64,000 bases of DNA, taken from the NCBI GenBank assembly GCA_964438995.1, contig CAYTMQ010000005.1, forward strand, positions 124,001 to 188,000, read 5' to 3'. Each line of letters opens with the position of its first letter. Position 1 is the stretch's first letter. The notes beneath the pieces are model-generated. The model saw only the letters and a list, made by a program, of their open reading frames with translations. It was not told the origin of the DNA and did no database searches. The stretch is from JABMMZ01 sp964438995. Lineage in GTDB: Bacteria > Bacteroidota > Bacteroidia > NS11-12g > UBA955. Made by a program: the position numbers and the translations under genes. Of this stretch, positions 45,137 through 53,452 are shown in pieces.

Positions 45137-45733
45137 TCAATCTTCAGAAATTTTCAAATTTATATCTGTCCAATTTACTTCAATGTCTTGATTGCCTGCC
45201 ACAATGCAAATTTTAGACTTAACAGAATCAAGACAATTCTTATACCACAGTTCGCCCTGTCTATCCATATTTGTTAGAGGTTCATCAAGTAAAATTATGG
45301 GTGAGTTTGAAGCAAAACACAAAGCTGTCTTCAACCTTTGAAGCATGCCACTAGAAAAGTGTTTTAATGGTTTGTCTGTGTCTTTGTTTTGAAAAAGAGC
45401 AAAATCGACAAATGTTTCAAACGGCATATTCGTTTTTTGCAAACCCAAATACAAATGGTGGATTTCTCTGAGTGAAAACTCCATTGGCAATTCTAAATAT
45501 GGCGCCGACATAGCCATTAATTCATTTGGTTTAAAGTTGGAATTTTTATCTACCAATATCTTTCCTTCAGATGCTTGGGTTAAACCATAAACAACTTGCA
45601 TTAATGTAGATTTTCCAGCTCCATTTTTTCCAGTAATAGACAAACTCTGACCGCTGTTAAGCGTGAGGTCAATTCCTTTAAAGAGCCAATGGCCTTGAAT
45701 TTTCTTACCTATATGTTCTAATTGAAGTTCCAA
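45137..45733 (-). CDS. ABC transporter ATP-binding protein, no permease nearby
   Basis: A 198-residue ATPase with Walker A GKNGAGKST, the ABC signature as FSSGMLQRLK and Walker B IILLDEPLTN. It is short, as in CcmA-like and other stand-alone ABC ATPases. It starts with TTG at 45733, with a near-match to the -7 box (TAATATTG) just upstream. No membrane partner is encoded in the operon, so the permease must be elsewhere or the protein has a non-transport role. It lies between mnmD and an unknown secreted protein. Confidence 0.87.
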   Translation of the reverse strand: MELQLEHIGKKIQGHWLFKGIDLTLNSGQSLSITGKNGAGKSTLMQVVYGLTQASEGKILVDKNSNFKPNELMAMSAPYLELPMEFSLREIHHLYLGLQKTNMPFETFVDFALFQNKDTDKPLKHFSSGMLQRLKTALCFASNSPIILLDEPLTNMDRQGELWYKNCLDSVKSKICIVAGNQDIEVNWTDINLKISED

Positions 45734-45748
45734 TTTTGCTTTGCAATA

Positions 45749-46444
45749 TTAATCAATTTTGATGGCAATGGTCATTTCTCTTTTGCCATTTGCCCCTCTG
45801 GGATGCTGTACGTCGAAACCCAAAGATTTAAGATTGCGCTTAAATTGTCCTTGAGCACAATAGGTTGTTAGTCTGGCATTTTTATCCATGATGTTTTTAA
45901 CTTTTTCTAAAGACGAAACCGACCATAGTTCGGGTTGCTTAGAGGGCGCAAATGCATCAAAGTACACCAAATTACATGCACGACCAGTTTGTTTTAAAAC
46001 TGAGACTGGGTCTAACTGTTCTAAAGGAGTTGTATCAATATAACATTTAAAATTTTGAGTGATTTCTATCCATTCATTTTGAGTGGCATACATTTGTTCT
46101 AGATATTGAATTGAAGAAGGTAAGGTTTGAAAATCTTGAAAATAAGATTTGATCAATTTTAAATTGGGCAAATAAGGTTCTAAGCTGTAATAATGACACA
46201 TTACATCTTTTGGCAATGCATCAATTGTAAGAAGCGCATTCATTGCAGTTCCGAATCCCAATTCAAATACATACACATCTTTACAACCATTAAGAAGTAA
46301 TGGCGTTAACCCATTGTCTATGTATACATGTTGACTTTCTGATAGTGCGCCATGCAATGAGTGGTATGTCTCATTTAACTCAGGCAGAAAAAGGGTATTA
46401 CTGCCATCTTCAGTGCGTTTGATTTGAATACCATTTAGGCTCAT
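45749..46444 (-). CDS. mnmD: MnmD-like tRNA 5-methylaminomethyl-2-thiouridine methyltransferase
   Basis: A 231-residue SAM-dependent methyltransferase of the DUF752/MnmD family, which completes mnm5s2U at the wobble position of tRNA, the step done by MnmC in Escherichia coli. The motif I region is FELGFGTAMNALLT and the catalytic region VYFDAFAPSKQPELW; the family signature HPRGANGKREM is near the C-terminus. It starts 1 base after scoA and ends 15 bases before the ABC ATPase. Family call strong. Confidence 0.88.
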   Translation of the reverse strand: MSLNGIQIKRTEDGSNTLFLPELNETYHSLHGALSESQHVYIDNGLTPLLLNGCKDVYVFELGFGTAMNALLTIDALPKDVMCHYYSLEPYLPNLKLIKSYFQDFQTLPSSIQYLEQMYATQNEWIEITQNFKCYIDTTPLEQLDPVSVLKQTGRACNLVYFDAFAPSKQPELWSVSSLEKVKNIMDKNARLTTYCAQGQFKRNLKSLGFDVQHPRGANGKREMTIAIKID

Positions 46445-46445
46445 A

Positions 46446-47144
46446 TCAAGCCTTTTTTCTTACTGTTCTTTGCTCAATGCGTTTCTCGTAATTAGAACCT
46501 TGGAATATTCTGTGAACGTATATACCTGGAGTATGAATTTCATTTGGATTTAAAGTTCCGGCAGGCACCAATTCTTCCACTTCAGCGATGGTTACTTTAC
46601 CAGCCATTGCCATCATTGGATTAAAATTCCTAGCAGTTTCTTTAAAAATCAAATTACCGTGGGTATCGCCTTTCCAAGCTTTCACAATAGCAAAATCCGC
46701 ATCAAAAGCATATTCCAATAAATAGGTTTTGCCATTGAAATCGCGGGTCTCTTTACCAATTGCGACTTCGGTACCAACACCTGCTGGTGTAAACACAGCT
46801 GGCATACCATAACCTGCAGCCATACATCTAGTAGCAAGTGTCCCTTGAGGTATCAATTCAACTTCCAATTCACCAGAAAGCAATTGGCGTTCGAACTCAG
46901 CATTTTCGCCAACATAAGACGAAATCATTTTCTTAACTTGTTTTGTTTGCAACATCAAACCAATACCGAAATCATCGACACCAGCATTGTTGCTGATACA
47001 TGTCAACTGTTTGGTGCCCTTTTTCACAAGAGCAGTGATGCAATTTTCTGGAATACCACACAATCCAAATCCACCTAACATGATAACAGCACCATCGTGT
47101 ATGTCTTTTATAGCTTCATCAGCATTAGAAACAAGCTTATTCAT
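46446..47144 (-). CDS. scoA: 3-oxoacid CoA-transferase subunit A
   Basis: A 232-residue CoA-transferase family I alpha subunit (GFGLCGIPENCITALVKKG, then ISNNAGVDDFGIGLML and MVGGF-like glycine-rich loops), which transfers CoA between succinyl-CoA and acetoacetate or similar acids. The catalytic glutamate lies in the beta subunit, normally encoded by scoB right next to scoA. Here no scoB is adjacent: mnmD follows 1 base away. The partner must be elsewhere or the enzyme must have a non-canonical partner. The gene itself is complete. Confidence 0.9.
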   Translation of the reverse strand: MNKLVSNADEAIKDIHDGAVIMLGGFGLCGIPENCITALVKKGTKQLTCISNNAGVDDFGIGLMLQTKQVKKMISSYVGENAEFERQLLSGELEVELIPQGTLATRCMAAGYGMPAVFTPAGVGTEVAIGKETRDFNGKTYLLEYAFDADFAIVKAWKGDTHGNLIFKETARNFNPMMAMAGKVTIAEVEELVPAGTLNPNEIHTPGIYVHRIFQGSNYEKRIEQRTVRKKA

Positions 47145-47306
47145 GCCGCGAATATAAGTATTTTAAAAAAAATTTGTTTCTTCAAGCAACACATTTAAAA
47201 CTTCTTGTGTCTTATATAAAAATTCGATCGAAGTAGAGTAGCTGATAAGTTTAAGTTCTCATGATTCAATAATGCGTAAAAACCCGGTTTCACCGGGTTT
47301 TTTATT
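47145..47306 (+). ncRNA. Candidate small RNA: terminator with no upstream plus-strand gene
   Basis: A strong plus-strand terminator (47281-47306) stands in the gap between minus-strand scoA and plus-strand gene 47432, although the nearest plus-strand gene upstream ends at 44267 and has its own terminator. It therefore probably ends a transcript that starts in this 140-base gap, or acts as an attenuator for the gene at 47432. No known RNA family was recognised, and no clear TAnnTTTG box was found. Exact ends are not defined. Confidence 0.3.
47281..47306 (+). terminator. Orphan terminator upstream of the ELWxxDGT gene
   Basis: AACCCGGT (47281-47288), loop TTC, ACCGGGTT (47292-47299), then a T-run (TTTTTTATTT). 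A very stable stem for this AT-rich DNA. Confidence 0.85.
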
Positions 47307-47431
47307 TGTTTTCGACGAAAATTAAGCCATTTTATCCCATTTTTATCGAATTTGACAATGTTATGTAATAATGCCTAAAATTAAATCAATTAATTATTTT
47401 AATTTTCAGAAAAAATCAAAATGTAATATTT

Positions 47432-49051
47432 ATGCTCAAAAAATACTTCTTGTTTACGCTCATTATTTCCTCAACCAATCTTTTCTCTCAAGAAATTTTT
47501 AAAGAATTTTCAGATTCAAAATATACCTATGTCAAGTTATTGGGAAAGACCGATAAAAATTTCCTTATGATGGCCTATACAGGTGAGTTGGGATTCGAAC
47601 CTTGGTTTAGCGATGGAACACCCGAAGGAACCATTTTGCTTAAAGACATTTTTAATGGCCAAAACTCTTCATTTATTTCAAATTGGTGTTATCACAATGA
47701 TTCTCTGTATTTCTTTTTAATACGCGACACTTTTGCTCAAATTGAAAGTGTTAAATTGTATAGGACCGACGGCACACCTGAAGGCACCTTCCCTATTTTT
47801 ACATTTAAATACAGCTATCCTTCTGATTACAATCACGAAGGTGCGATTTTTAATGGCTTACTGTACTTTCCTGAAACAGATACCAACGGAACACGAATTT
47901 GGGTGAGTGATGGCACAAAACAAGGCACTAAATTATTTTATGACAATTCCGATGCAGTTGCTCAGAGTGAAGTAAGTATGTACATTTTTAACAGCCAACT
48001 GTTTTTTAATTTAAACACCAATACATATGGTAATGAGTTGTGGGTGAGTGATGGCAGTTTAGCTGGCACTAAATTGTTTAAAGACATTAAAACTGGCAAT
48101 GAAAGTGGCATTGATAAAACATTTAATCCGATAGAATGCAATGGTAAATTGTATTTTTTTGCCATCGAAAACGAATATGTTTCATCTGAGTTATTTGAAA
48201 CTGATGGCACTTCAATTGGCACAAAATTTACAATTGAAACCAACTCCAATCCTTACACATCAAGTGTTTTAAATTTCACAAATTTCAATGATGAAAGTAT
48301 TTTAATTTCAGGATGGGAAATGAGTAAAACATCGGTTTACCTATACAATACAAATACCAAAGCGCTTACTAAAATTCTACCGAGTAGTAACGATACAGAT
48401 AATTCTGCATACGTCTACTTTGGTAACTTTCATTGCAACACAAAAAACATCATTACCATTTTAGACAATAAACTTGGTGCAGAATTATACTATACCGATG
48501 GCACAGAAAAAGGAACAAGATTATTAAAAGACATTGACCCAGGAATCAACAGTGGTATTATGTACAGTCCAGTTGAGTTGGGCAACAAATTGTATCTATT
48601 TGGTTTCAACAGCATGCTGGGTGTAGATATTTGGTCGACCGATGGCACCACGCAGAACACAGTAATTGCAAAAGAATTTGCAAGTTTCAATCAAAGTTCA
48701 GAAGGTTTATTCGTATTTCAAAATAAGTTATTTTTTACTGCCGTCGAAGACGAAAATTCGTTCAATCAATTTTATGTATGGGATGTCACTAAGAATACCT
48801 CTATTAACCAAACCAACAAACTTAAAAAAATAGTGGTCTACCCTAATCCTGTTAGTGCAGGAGAAATAATACATATTTCAGGACTTAGCCAATTTAAATA
48901 TACAATATACAGTTTAATAGGAGCTGAATTACAAAGTGGTTATTCTGACAATGGCAAGATCTCTATTAGCAATACTATTGGTAATGGAACCTACATTGTT
49001 CATTTAGAAAACTCAGGTGTTCTACATACCATTACCATTAAAATTCAATAG
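47432..49051 (+). CDS. Secreted ELWxxDGT-repeat protein with T9SS type A sorting domain
   Basis: A 539-residue protein with a signal peptide (YFLFTLIISSTNLFSQ) and about seven hyper-conserved ELWxxDGT repeats spaced by roughly 50-70 residues (EPWFSDGTPEGT, KLYRTDGTPEGT, RIWVSDGTKQGT, ELWVSDGSLAGT, ELFETDGTSIGT, ELYYTDGTEKGT, DIWSTDGTTQNT). A type A T9SS domain ends the protein (VVYPNPVSAGEI, GNGTYIVHL, ITIKIQ). It is a probable surface propeller-like protein. It is followed 74 bases later by a paralogue. Function unknown. Confidence 0.9.
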   Translation: MLKKYFLFTLIISSTNLFSQEIFKEFSDSKYTYVKLLGKTDKNFLMMAYTGELGFEPWFSDGTPEGTILLKDIFNGQNSSFISNWCYHNDSLYFFLIRDTFAQIESVKLYRTDGTPEGTFPIFTFKYSYPSDYNHEGAIFNGLLYFPETDTNGTRIWVSDGTKQGTKLFYDNSDAVAQSEVSMYIFNSQLFFNLNTNTYGNELWVSDGSLAGTKLFKDIKTGNESGIDKTFNPIECNGKLYFFAIENEYVSSELFETDGTSIGTKFTIETNSNPYTSSVLNFTNFNDESILISGWEMSKTSVYLYNTNTKALTKILPSSNDTDNSAYVYFGNFHCNTKNIITILDNKLGAELYYTDGTEKGTRLLKDIDPGINSGIMYSPVELGNKLYLFGFNSMLGVDIWSTDGTTQNTVIAKEFASFNQSSEGLFVFQNKLFFTAVEDENSFNQFYVWDVTKNTSINQTNKLKKIVVYPNPVSAGEIIHISGLSQFKYTIYSLIGAELQSGYSDNGKISISNTIGNGTYIVHLENSGVLHTITIKIQ

Positions 49052-49125
49052 AGATTTTAGCTCATTGATTTGTCATTTTTCTTTCAAATTATCACTTTTT
49101 AAATAAATTGTTCTAATATTGTTAA

Positions 49126-50763
49126 GTGAGAAAACTATTACTTTCAATTTGTATGCTTTGTATTTGCTCGATTTTGACTGCTCAAAATCTAGTAAAAGAC
49201 ATTTTTGTTGGGTCCTCAAGTTCATCTCCAATTTTTATAGGGTCGTTAAAAAAAGGATTGGTGTTTTATGCAAACAATGTGACTACAGGTACGGAATTGT
49301 GTGTGACAAATGGCACTTCTTCTGGCACATTTCTTTTAAAAGACATTAATCCTGGCACACAGACTTCTTTTCAAAATGGTGGAACATATATTGTTGACTC
49401 TACAATTTTTTTATGGGTGAAAGATACAAGCACAGCAAGAATAAGTTTATGGAAAACAGATGGTACAACTCAAGGCACCAAACGTGTTAAAAGTTTTGTT
49501 GCAAATACTGGTCCTTCTTCTACTAGATCTGACATGGCAAAAACCAACGGCAAATTGGTATTTGCTTTTGATGATGGCAGTGGTATTGGCGATCAGATTT
49601 GGGTGAGCGATGGCACTTATAGCGGCACTAAAGTATTAAAATATATCAACGGCGGTTTAGATGCTTCACCTTCCAATTTGGTTGAAATGGGTGGCAAGGT
49701 GTATTTCTTTGCCAATTCAAGTGCAACAGGTCATGAATTATGGACCACAGATGGAACAGAAGCAGGAACAGAAATGGTTATTGATCTCATGCCAGGCATT
49801 GTCTCTAGTATGTTCAATTCTACAAATCCGGTGCAATTGGTTGCTTCTAAAAATTCGTTGTTTTTATCTGCTATTAGTGATGTTGACACAGGATACGAAT
49901 TATATGTTTCTGATGGCACAGCTGCAGGTACAAAATTGGTTAAAAACCTCAATACCTCTAATTTGAGAAATGCCAGTGTTCAACTGGTTGCCGGAGCTGG
50001 AAACTTTGTCATATTTAGTTATATAGACAACAACATGGTAAGAAGATATGCCTGCAGCGATGGAACTGCAGCAGGCACTTTTGATTTCATAACTGAAGGC
50101 AATTCAACCATTTTCCAGATGGTTCCGCGCAACTGTATAGTAACAGAAGACAAATTGTATTTTGTACTTTCAGACAACAAAATAGGCTCAGAATTATACA
50201 GCAGCGATGGCACTCCAGATGGAACAGGTTTGGTTATAGATCTTAGTCCTGGCACAGGCAGTTCTGTACCCTCTGCTTTTGTAAATATAGACAATGCTAT
50301 TTATTTTAGTGCCGTTAACAATGCATTTGGAAGAGAATTATGGATAACCACTGGCAAAGGCGGTTATACGCAATTGGTAACCGACTTTAACCCTGGTGTC
50401 AATTCCGGAAATTTTTCTTCCATGATGGTCCATAATGGGATACTATATGCAGCAGCATTTGTAAACAATGCTATTGGAAATGAATTGTATGATTTTAATA
50501 CCAAAATTTTATTGAATATAGATGAGATTGCAAGTTCAGAAAATTCTATTTACCCTAACCCAATACATGCTTCAGATTATTTAAATTTAAGATATCATAC
50601 TGATGTTAAATGTAAATTGTACAATGGTCTTGGGCAACTTGTTTTTGAGAGCAATTCGCACAACGGTAAAATTCAAATGCCAGAAAACATTAGCAGTGGC
50701 ATATATACATTGTTAATACAGGATGATAACATTCGTGATGTTAGAAAATTGACCATTGAATAA
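49126..50763 (+). CDS. Secreted ELWxxDGT-repeat protein with T9SS type A sorting domain, paralogue of 47432
   Basis: A 545-residue protein starting with GTG at 49126 (MRKLLLSICMLCICSILTAQ signal peptide). Repeats include ELCVTNGTSSGT, SLWKTDGTTQGT, QIWVSDGTYSGT, ELWTTDGTEAGT, ELYVSDGTAAGT, YACSDGTAAGT, ELYSSDGTPDGT, and a degenerate ELWITTGKGG. It ends with a type A sorting domain (YPNPIHASDYLNL, SSGIYTLLIQDD). It is a tandem duplicate of the preceding gene, with diverged repeats. A terminator follows at 50905. Surface protein, role unknown. Confidence 0.9.
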   Translation: MRKLLLSICMLCICSILTAQNLVKDIFVGSSSSSPIFIGSLKKGLVFYANNVTTGTELCVTNGTSSGTFLLKDINPGTQTSFQNGGTYIVDSTIFLWVKDTSTARISLWKTDGTTQGTKRVKSFVANTGPSSTRSDMAKTNGKLVFAFDDGSGIGDQIWVSDGTYSGTKVLKYINGGLDASPSNLVEMGGKVYFFANSSATGHELWTTDGTEAGTEMVIDLMPGIVSSMFNSTNPVQLVASKNSLFLSAISDVDTGYELYVSDGTAAGTKLVKNLNTSNLRNASVQLVAGAGNFVIFSYIDNNMVRRYACSDGTAAGTFDFITEGNSTIFQMVPRNCIVTEDKLYFVLSDNKIGSELYSSDGTPDGTGLVIDLSPGTGSSVPSAFVNIDNAIYFSAVNNAFGRELWITTGKGGYTQLVTDFNPGVNSGNFSSMMVHNGILYAAAFVNNAIGNELYDFNTKILLNIDEIASSENSIYPNPIHASDYLNLRYHTDVKCKLYNGLGQLVFESNSHNGKIQMPENISSGIYTLLIQDDNIRDVRKLTIE

Positions 50764-50904
50764 TTATCATTTTTGCGTCATTTTTTAAACATACTTACCA
50801 TTATTTAATTATCAATATTTATTATTGTATGAGAGAGTTGGCAACGACTTTAAAAACTAGATTATGAGTAAGTAAGTTTTCCTATATTCGATAAGTTTAA
50901 TTTT

Positions 50905-50937
50905 AAAACCGGCTAGTAATAGTCGGTTTTTATTTTT
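50905..50937 (+). terminator. Terminator after the second ELWxxDGT gene
   Basis: AAAACCGGCTA (50905-50915) and TAGTCGGTTTT (50920-50930) form an 11-pair stem with one G-U pair and a GTAA loop, then TATTTTTATT. It overlaps the convergent CPBP gene's end. Confidence 0.85.
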
Positions 50938-51862
50938 ATTGCTTATAGCAGTCCTTCACATAGTTCCCTATTGTTCCACCTATCTCCATCAACCAAGCAA
51001 TACCAGCGTGAACCATGACACCACCAAATATGCTTCTACTGTGGTATGAAATAACCCCTAGAATTGTCCCGCCAAAGAAAGAACTGATGGCCTCCCCCAT
51101 TGGTTTGCCGTAATGTATGCTCAGATAAAAACTCGCCATGGGCAATATGGCACCTGGACCAACATATTTTATAAAAGCCATTACCATAAATCCTCTGAAA
51201 AAGAATTCAATTGAACTGAAATCAATCCCATAAAAAATTTCGAAAACCCAAATCTTCCATACTGGAGGTTCAAACGCTTCTAGTTTGTGGTATCTAGGAT
51301 AATAGTCCAAAAAATCGCTTAGAAAACTAGCTCCCACAATCAATGGCACCATGCACAATAAAAGTATCCAATACACCTTAGCTTTATGGTGTTTGAGTGA
51401 AACGCCATATAAGGTTTGTTTTCTATCAAAAATCAACCAAACAATTGTTACTGGAATTACTAAATACAACCATCTAAAGACGTCATTGAATACCATTCCA
51501 TTTATGTATGCTGTATCAGGTGGTGAGATTTTACCAATCAATGCATAATGTTGATACATCACTGCTCTAAAACCAAATATCAAAAAACTCAAAAGAAGCA
51601 AACAAATAAAACCTGGTTTGGTCCAAAATGAATAATCCTTTTTAAAAAAACTATACAACAAGTAGGCGAAAACAGTGTGAATGGCATATAACAAAACATG
51701 AGAAAAATACTCTGGCCATCTTCCCATCTGGTCGACTTTAAGTTGCAATCCATAATGGTAATTAATGAAAACAGATATACTGCAAAACAACATCAAAATG
51801 GTCCAATGCAACCAATGTTGATCAGCAATAAATGATTTCAGTTGATCAATGATTTCCTTCAT
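50936..51862 (-). CDS. CPBP family intramembrane metalloprotease
   Basis: A 308-residue protein with about eight membrane helices and the Abi/CPBP motifs: motif 1 reads SIEFFFRG, in which the first glutamate of EExxxR is replaced by isoleucine; the histidines are in LSIHYG and MVHAG. The family includes prenyl-endopeptidases and immunity-type proteins; the catalytic set here is atypical and may be non-peptidase. Its start overlaps the stop of the LuxE-like gene (ATGA), so the two are co-translated. Confidence 0.82.
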   Translation of the reverse strand: MKEIIDQLKSFIADQHWLHWTILMLFCSISVFINYHYGLQLKVDQMGRWPEYFSHVLLYAIHTVFAYLLYSFFKKDYSFWTKPGFICLLLLSFLIFGFRAVMYQHYALIGKISPPDTAYINGMVFNDVFRWLYLVIPVTIVWLIFDRKQTLYGVSLKHHKAKVYWILLLCMVPLIVGASFLSDFLDYYPRYHKLEAFEPPVWKIWVFEIFYGIDFSSIEFFFRGFMVMAFIKYVGPGAILPMASFYLSIHYGKPMGEAISSFFGGTILGVISYHSRSIFGGVMVHAGIAWLMEIGGTIGNYVKDCYKQ

Positions 51863-52845
51863 CCTATTAACAAATTACATCCTCTGGTATCACTATAGTC
51901 CAAACGGCCTAAAATTTCGAAACTGCCATCATCGTATACTTTTCCCAAATCTGAAGTTTCGATAAACGCGCACGACTGAAGGTTACTTAAATCAATGACA
52001 TTTACGGCTCCATTTCGGTTGGTAATCGGACCAGAAAAAGGGTCATTGATTTCACGAATTACTACCTTCATTTGAGGAGGACATTGATACAAACCATCCG
52101 AAATAGAATAAGCTTGAGATAACAATTCGGTCATGCCATACTCACCTCCAATTTTATCTAGCCCCAACCCTTGTTTTAACATAGCATGCAATTCCATTCT
52201 GGTTATCTCTTTGCGCCTACCTTTCATTCCACCAGTCTCTATTACTTTGGTATGTTTTAATTGCATCTGATACTTTTCAATAAAATCTAAAAGTGCATAG
52301 GTAACGCCCCATAACATGGTTGGGACTTGATTGGCTTCGTTGAGCAATAGTTGCTGGTACAAGTCTTCAGTGTTATCAAGATAAAAACCAGAAGAGGGGT
52401 ATTGACTGTTTTGAATGAAATGGTTGACCTGATACACCAACGAAGAATTTTTGCGTTCTAAATACGAAGGCAATAAACCCAAATGGCAATAAGCTGTATG
52501 GTCAGTATAAACAGCATTGAAAGAACGGGTAAATGCCTTTACGTATCTCGATTCGTTATCAAGGTAGTGTTTACTTACACCAATTCTGGTGGTACTGCTA
52601 CTTTCAAAAACCAAAGCCGCTTCAAAATCCAAAGATTGAATAGGAAACTGTTTAAAAAACTCAATTGGCAAGAAAGGAATATCAGCAATATGCTTTATAT
52701 TTGCTATGTCTGTCTGTAGATGTTTGAGATATGTTTGATAGACTTTGTTGTGTTTACTTTGAAATTGGAATACTTCAAGGGCAATAGCATCAAAGTCATT
52801 TTTCGTGACAGTATCAATCTTTGCATTCAGGCCTTGAATATCCAT
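51859..52845 (-). CDS. LuxE/PaaK-like acyl-protein synthetase
   Basis: A 328-residue member of the acyl-protein synthetase/LuxE family in the adenylate-forming superfamily. The segments ALVFESSSTTRIGVSKHYLDN (phosphate-binding-like loop), GGMKGRRKE, GGEYGMTELLSQAY and ETSDLGKVYDDGSFEILGR are readable. LuxE activates fatty acids as acyl-AMP and loads them on to a protein cysteine; no lux or reductase gene is near. It overlaps the CPBP gene by 4 bases, and its ATG overlaps the divergent lipoprotein's ATG. Confidence 0.85.
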   Translation of the reverse strand: MDIQGLNAKIDTVTKNDFDAIALEVFQFQSKHNKVYQTYLKHLQTDIANIKHIADIPFLPIEFFKQFPIQSLDFEAALVFESSSTTRIGVSKHYLDNESRYVKAFTRSFNAVYTDHTAYCHLGLLPSYLERKNSSLVYQVNHFIQNSQYPSSGFYLDNTEDLYQQLLLNEANQVPTMLWGVTYALLDFIEKYQMQLKHTKVIETGGMKGRRKEITRMELHAMLKQGLGLDKIGGEYGMTELLSQAYSISDGLYQCPPQMKVVIREINDPFSGPITNRNGAVNVIDLSNLQSCAFIETSDLGKVYDDGSFEILGRLDYSDTRGCNLLIG

Positions 52846-53356
52846 GCTTCAAAAATATATCTTTTTCATCTTAATCGCGGTGTTGGCTGCATGTAAATCT
52901 GAAGAAATCAATTTTCCTGCAGAACCAAAGTTGACATTCAAAGACATTGTTCAGTACAAATTGAATGGAAAGGATTCGGCTATAACAATAGAATTCGAAT
53001 ACACCGATGGCGATGGTGATATTGGATTAGAAGCTGCAGATTCGTTACCACCTTTTCAATTTGGTGGACCCTATTTTTACAATTTACTAATTTCGATTTA
53101 CGAGGTAGAAAATGGCGTAAAAAAACCGTTATTGATACCATCAACAACTGATACTGTAAACTTCAACGACCGCATTAAGACCCTCACGCCTACTGGAAAA
53201 AACAAAGCCATTTATGGCACTATGATATTAAATCTTAATGCCAAACCATACTTCGGATTGACCCCAGATTCTATGTTTTACAAAATCCAAATCATCGATC
53301 GAAAGTTGCACAAAAGCAATGTTATAGAGACGCCTGTTAGGAGGTTTGAGTTTTAG
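52844..53356 (+). CDS. Putative lipoprotein, function unknown
   Basis: A 170-residue protein with a signal peptide and lipobox (LAAC, Cys17), so probably anchored in the outer membrane. The mature part has a DGDGDIG acidic calcium-like loop in an otherwise beta-rich chain (TIEFEYTDGDGDIGLEAADS), with no family recognised. It starts with ATG that overlaps, on the opposite strand, the ATG of the LuxE-like gene (CATG). It ends 97 bases before the dcd gene tail. Confidence 0.7.
   Translation: MLQKYIFFILIAVLAACKSEEINFPAEPKLTFKDIVQYKLNGKDSAITIEFEYTDGDGDIGLEAADSLPPFQFGGPYFYNLLISIYEVENGVKKPLLIPSTTDTVNFNDRIKTLTPTGKNKAIYGTMILNLNAKPYFGLTPDSMFYKIQIIDRKLHKSNVIETPVRRFEF
52850..52857 (-). promoter_or_regulatory. 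-7 promoter box of the LuxE-like operon
   Basis: Minus-strand TATTTTTG lies inside the divergent lipoprotein's first codons, 4 bases before ATG 52845. A transcript from it would be leaderless or nearly so. Confidence 0.5.
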
Positions 53357-53452
53357 GAAAATATCTTTGGGTGAACACTAGAGGATACATGTTCTATATC
53401 CCTGGAGCGTAGCATCAAGGGTTACCGAACACGAAAACTAAAACTAAAGGTT

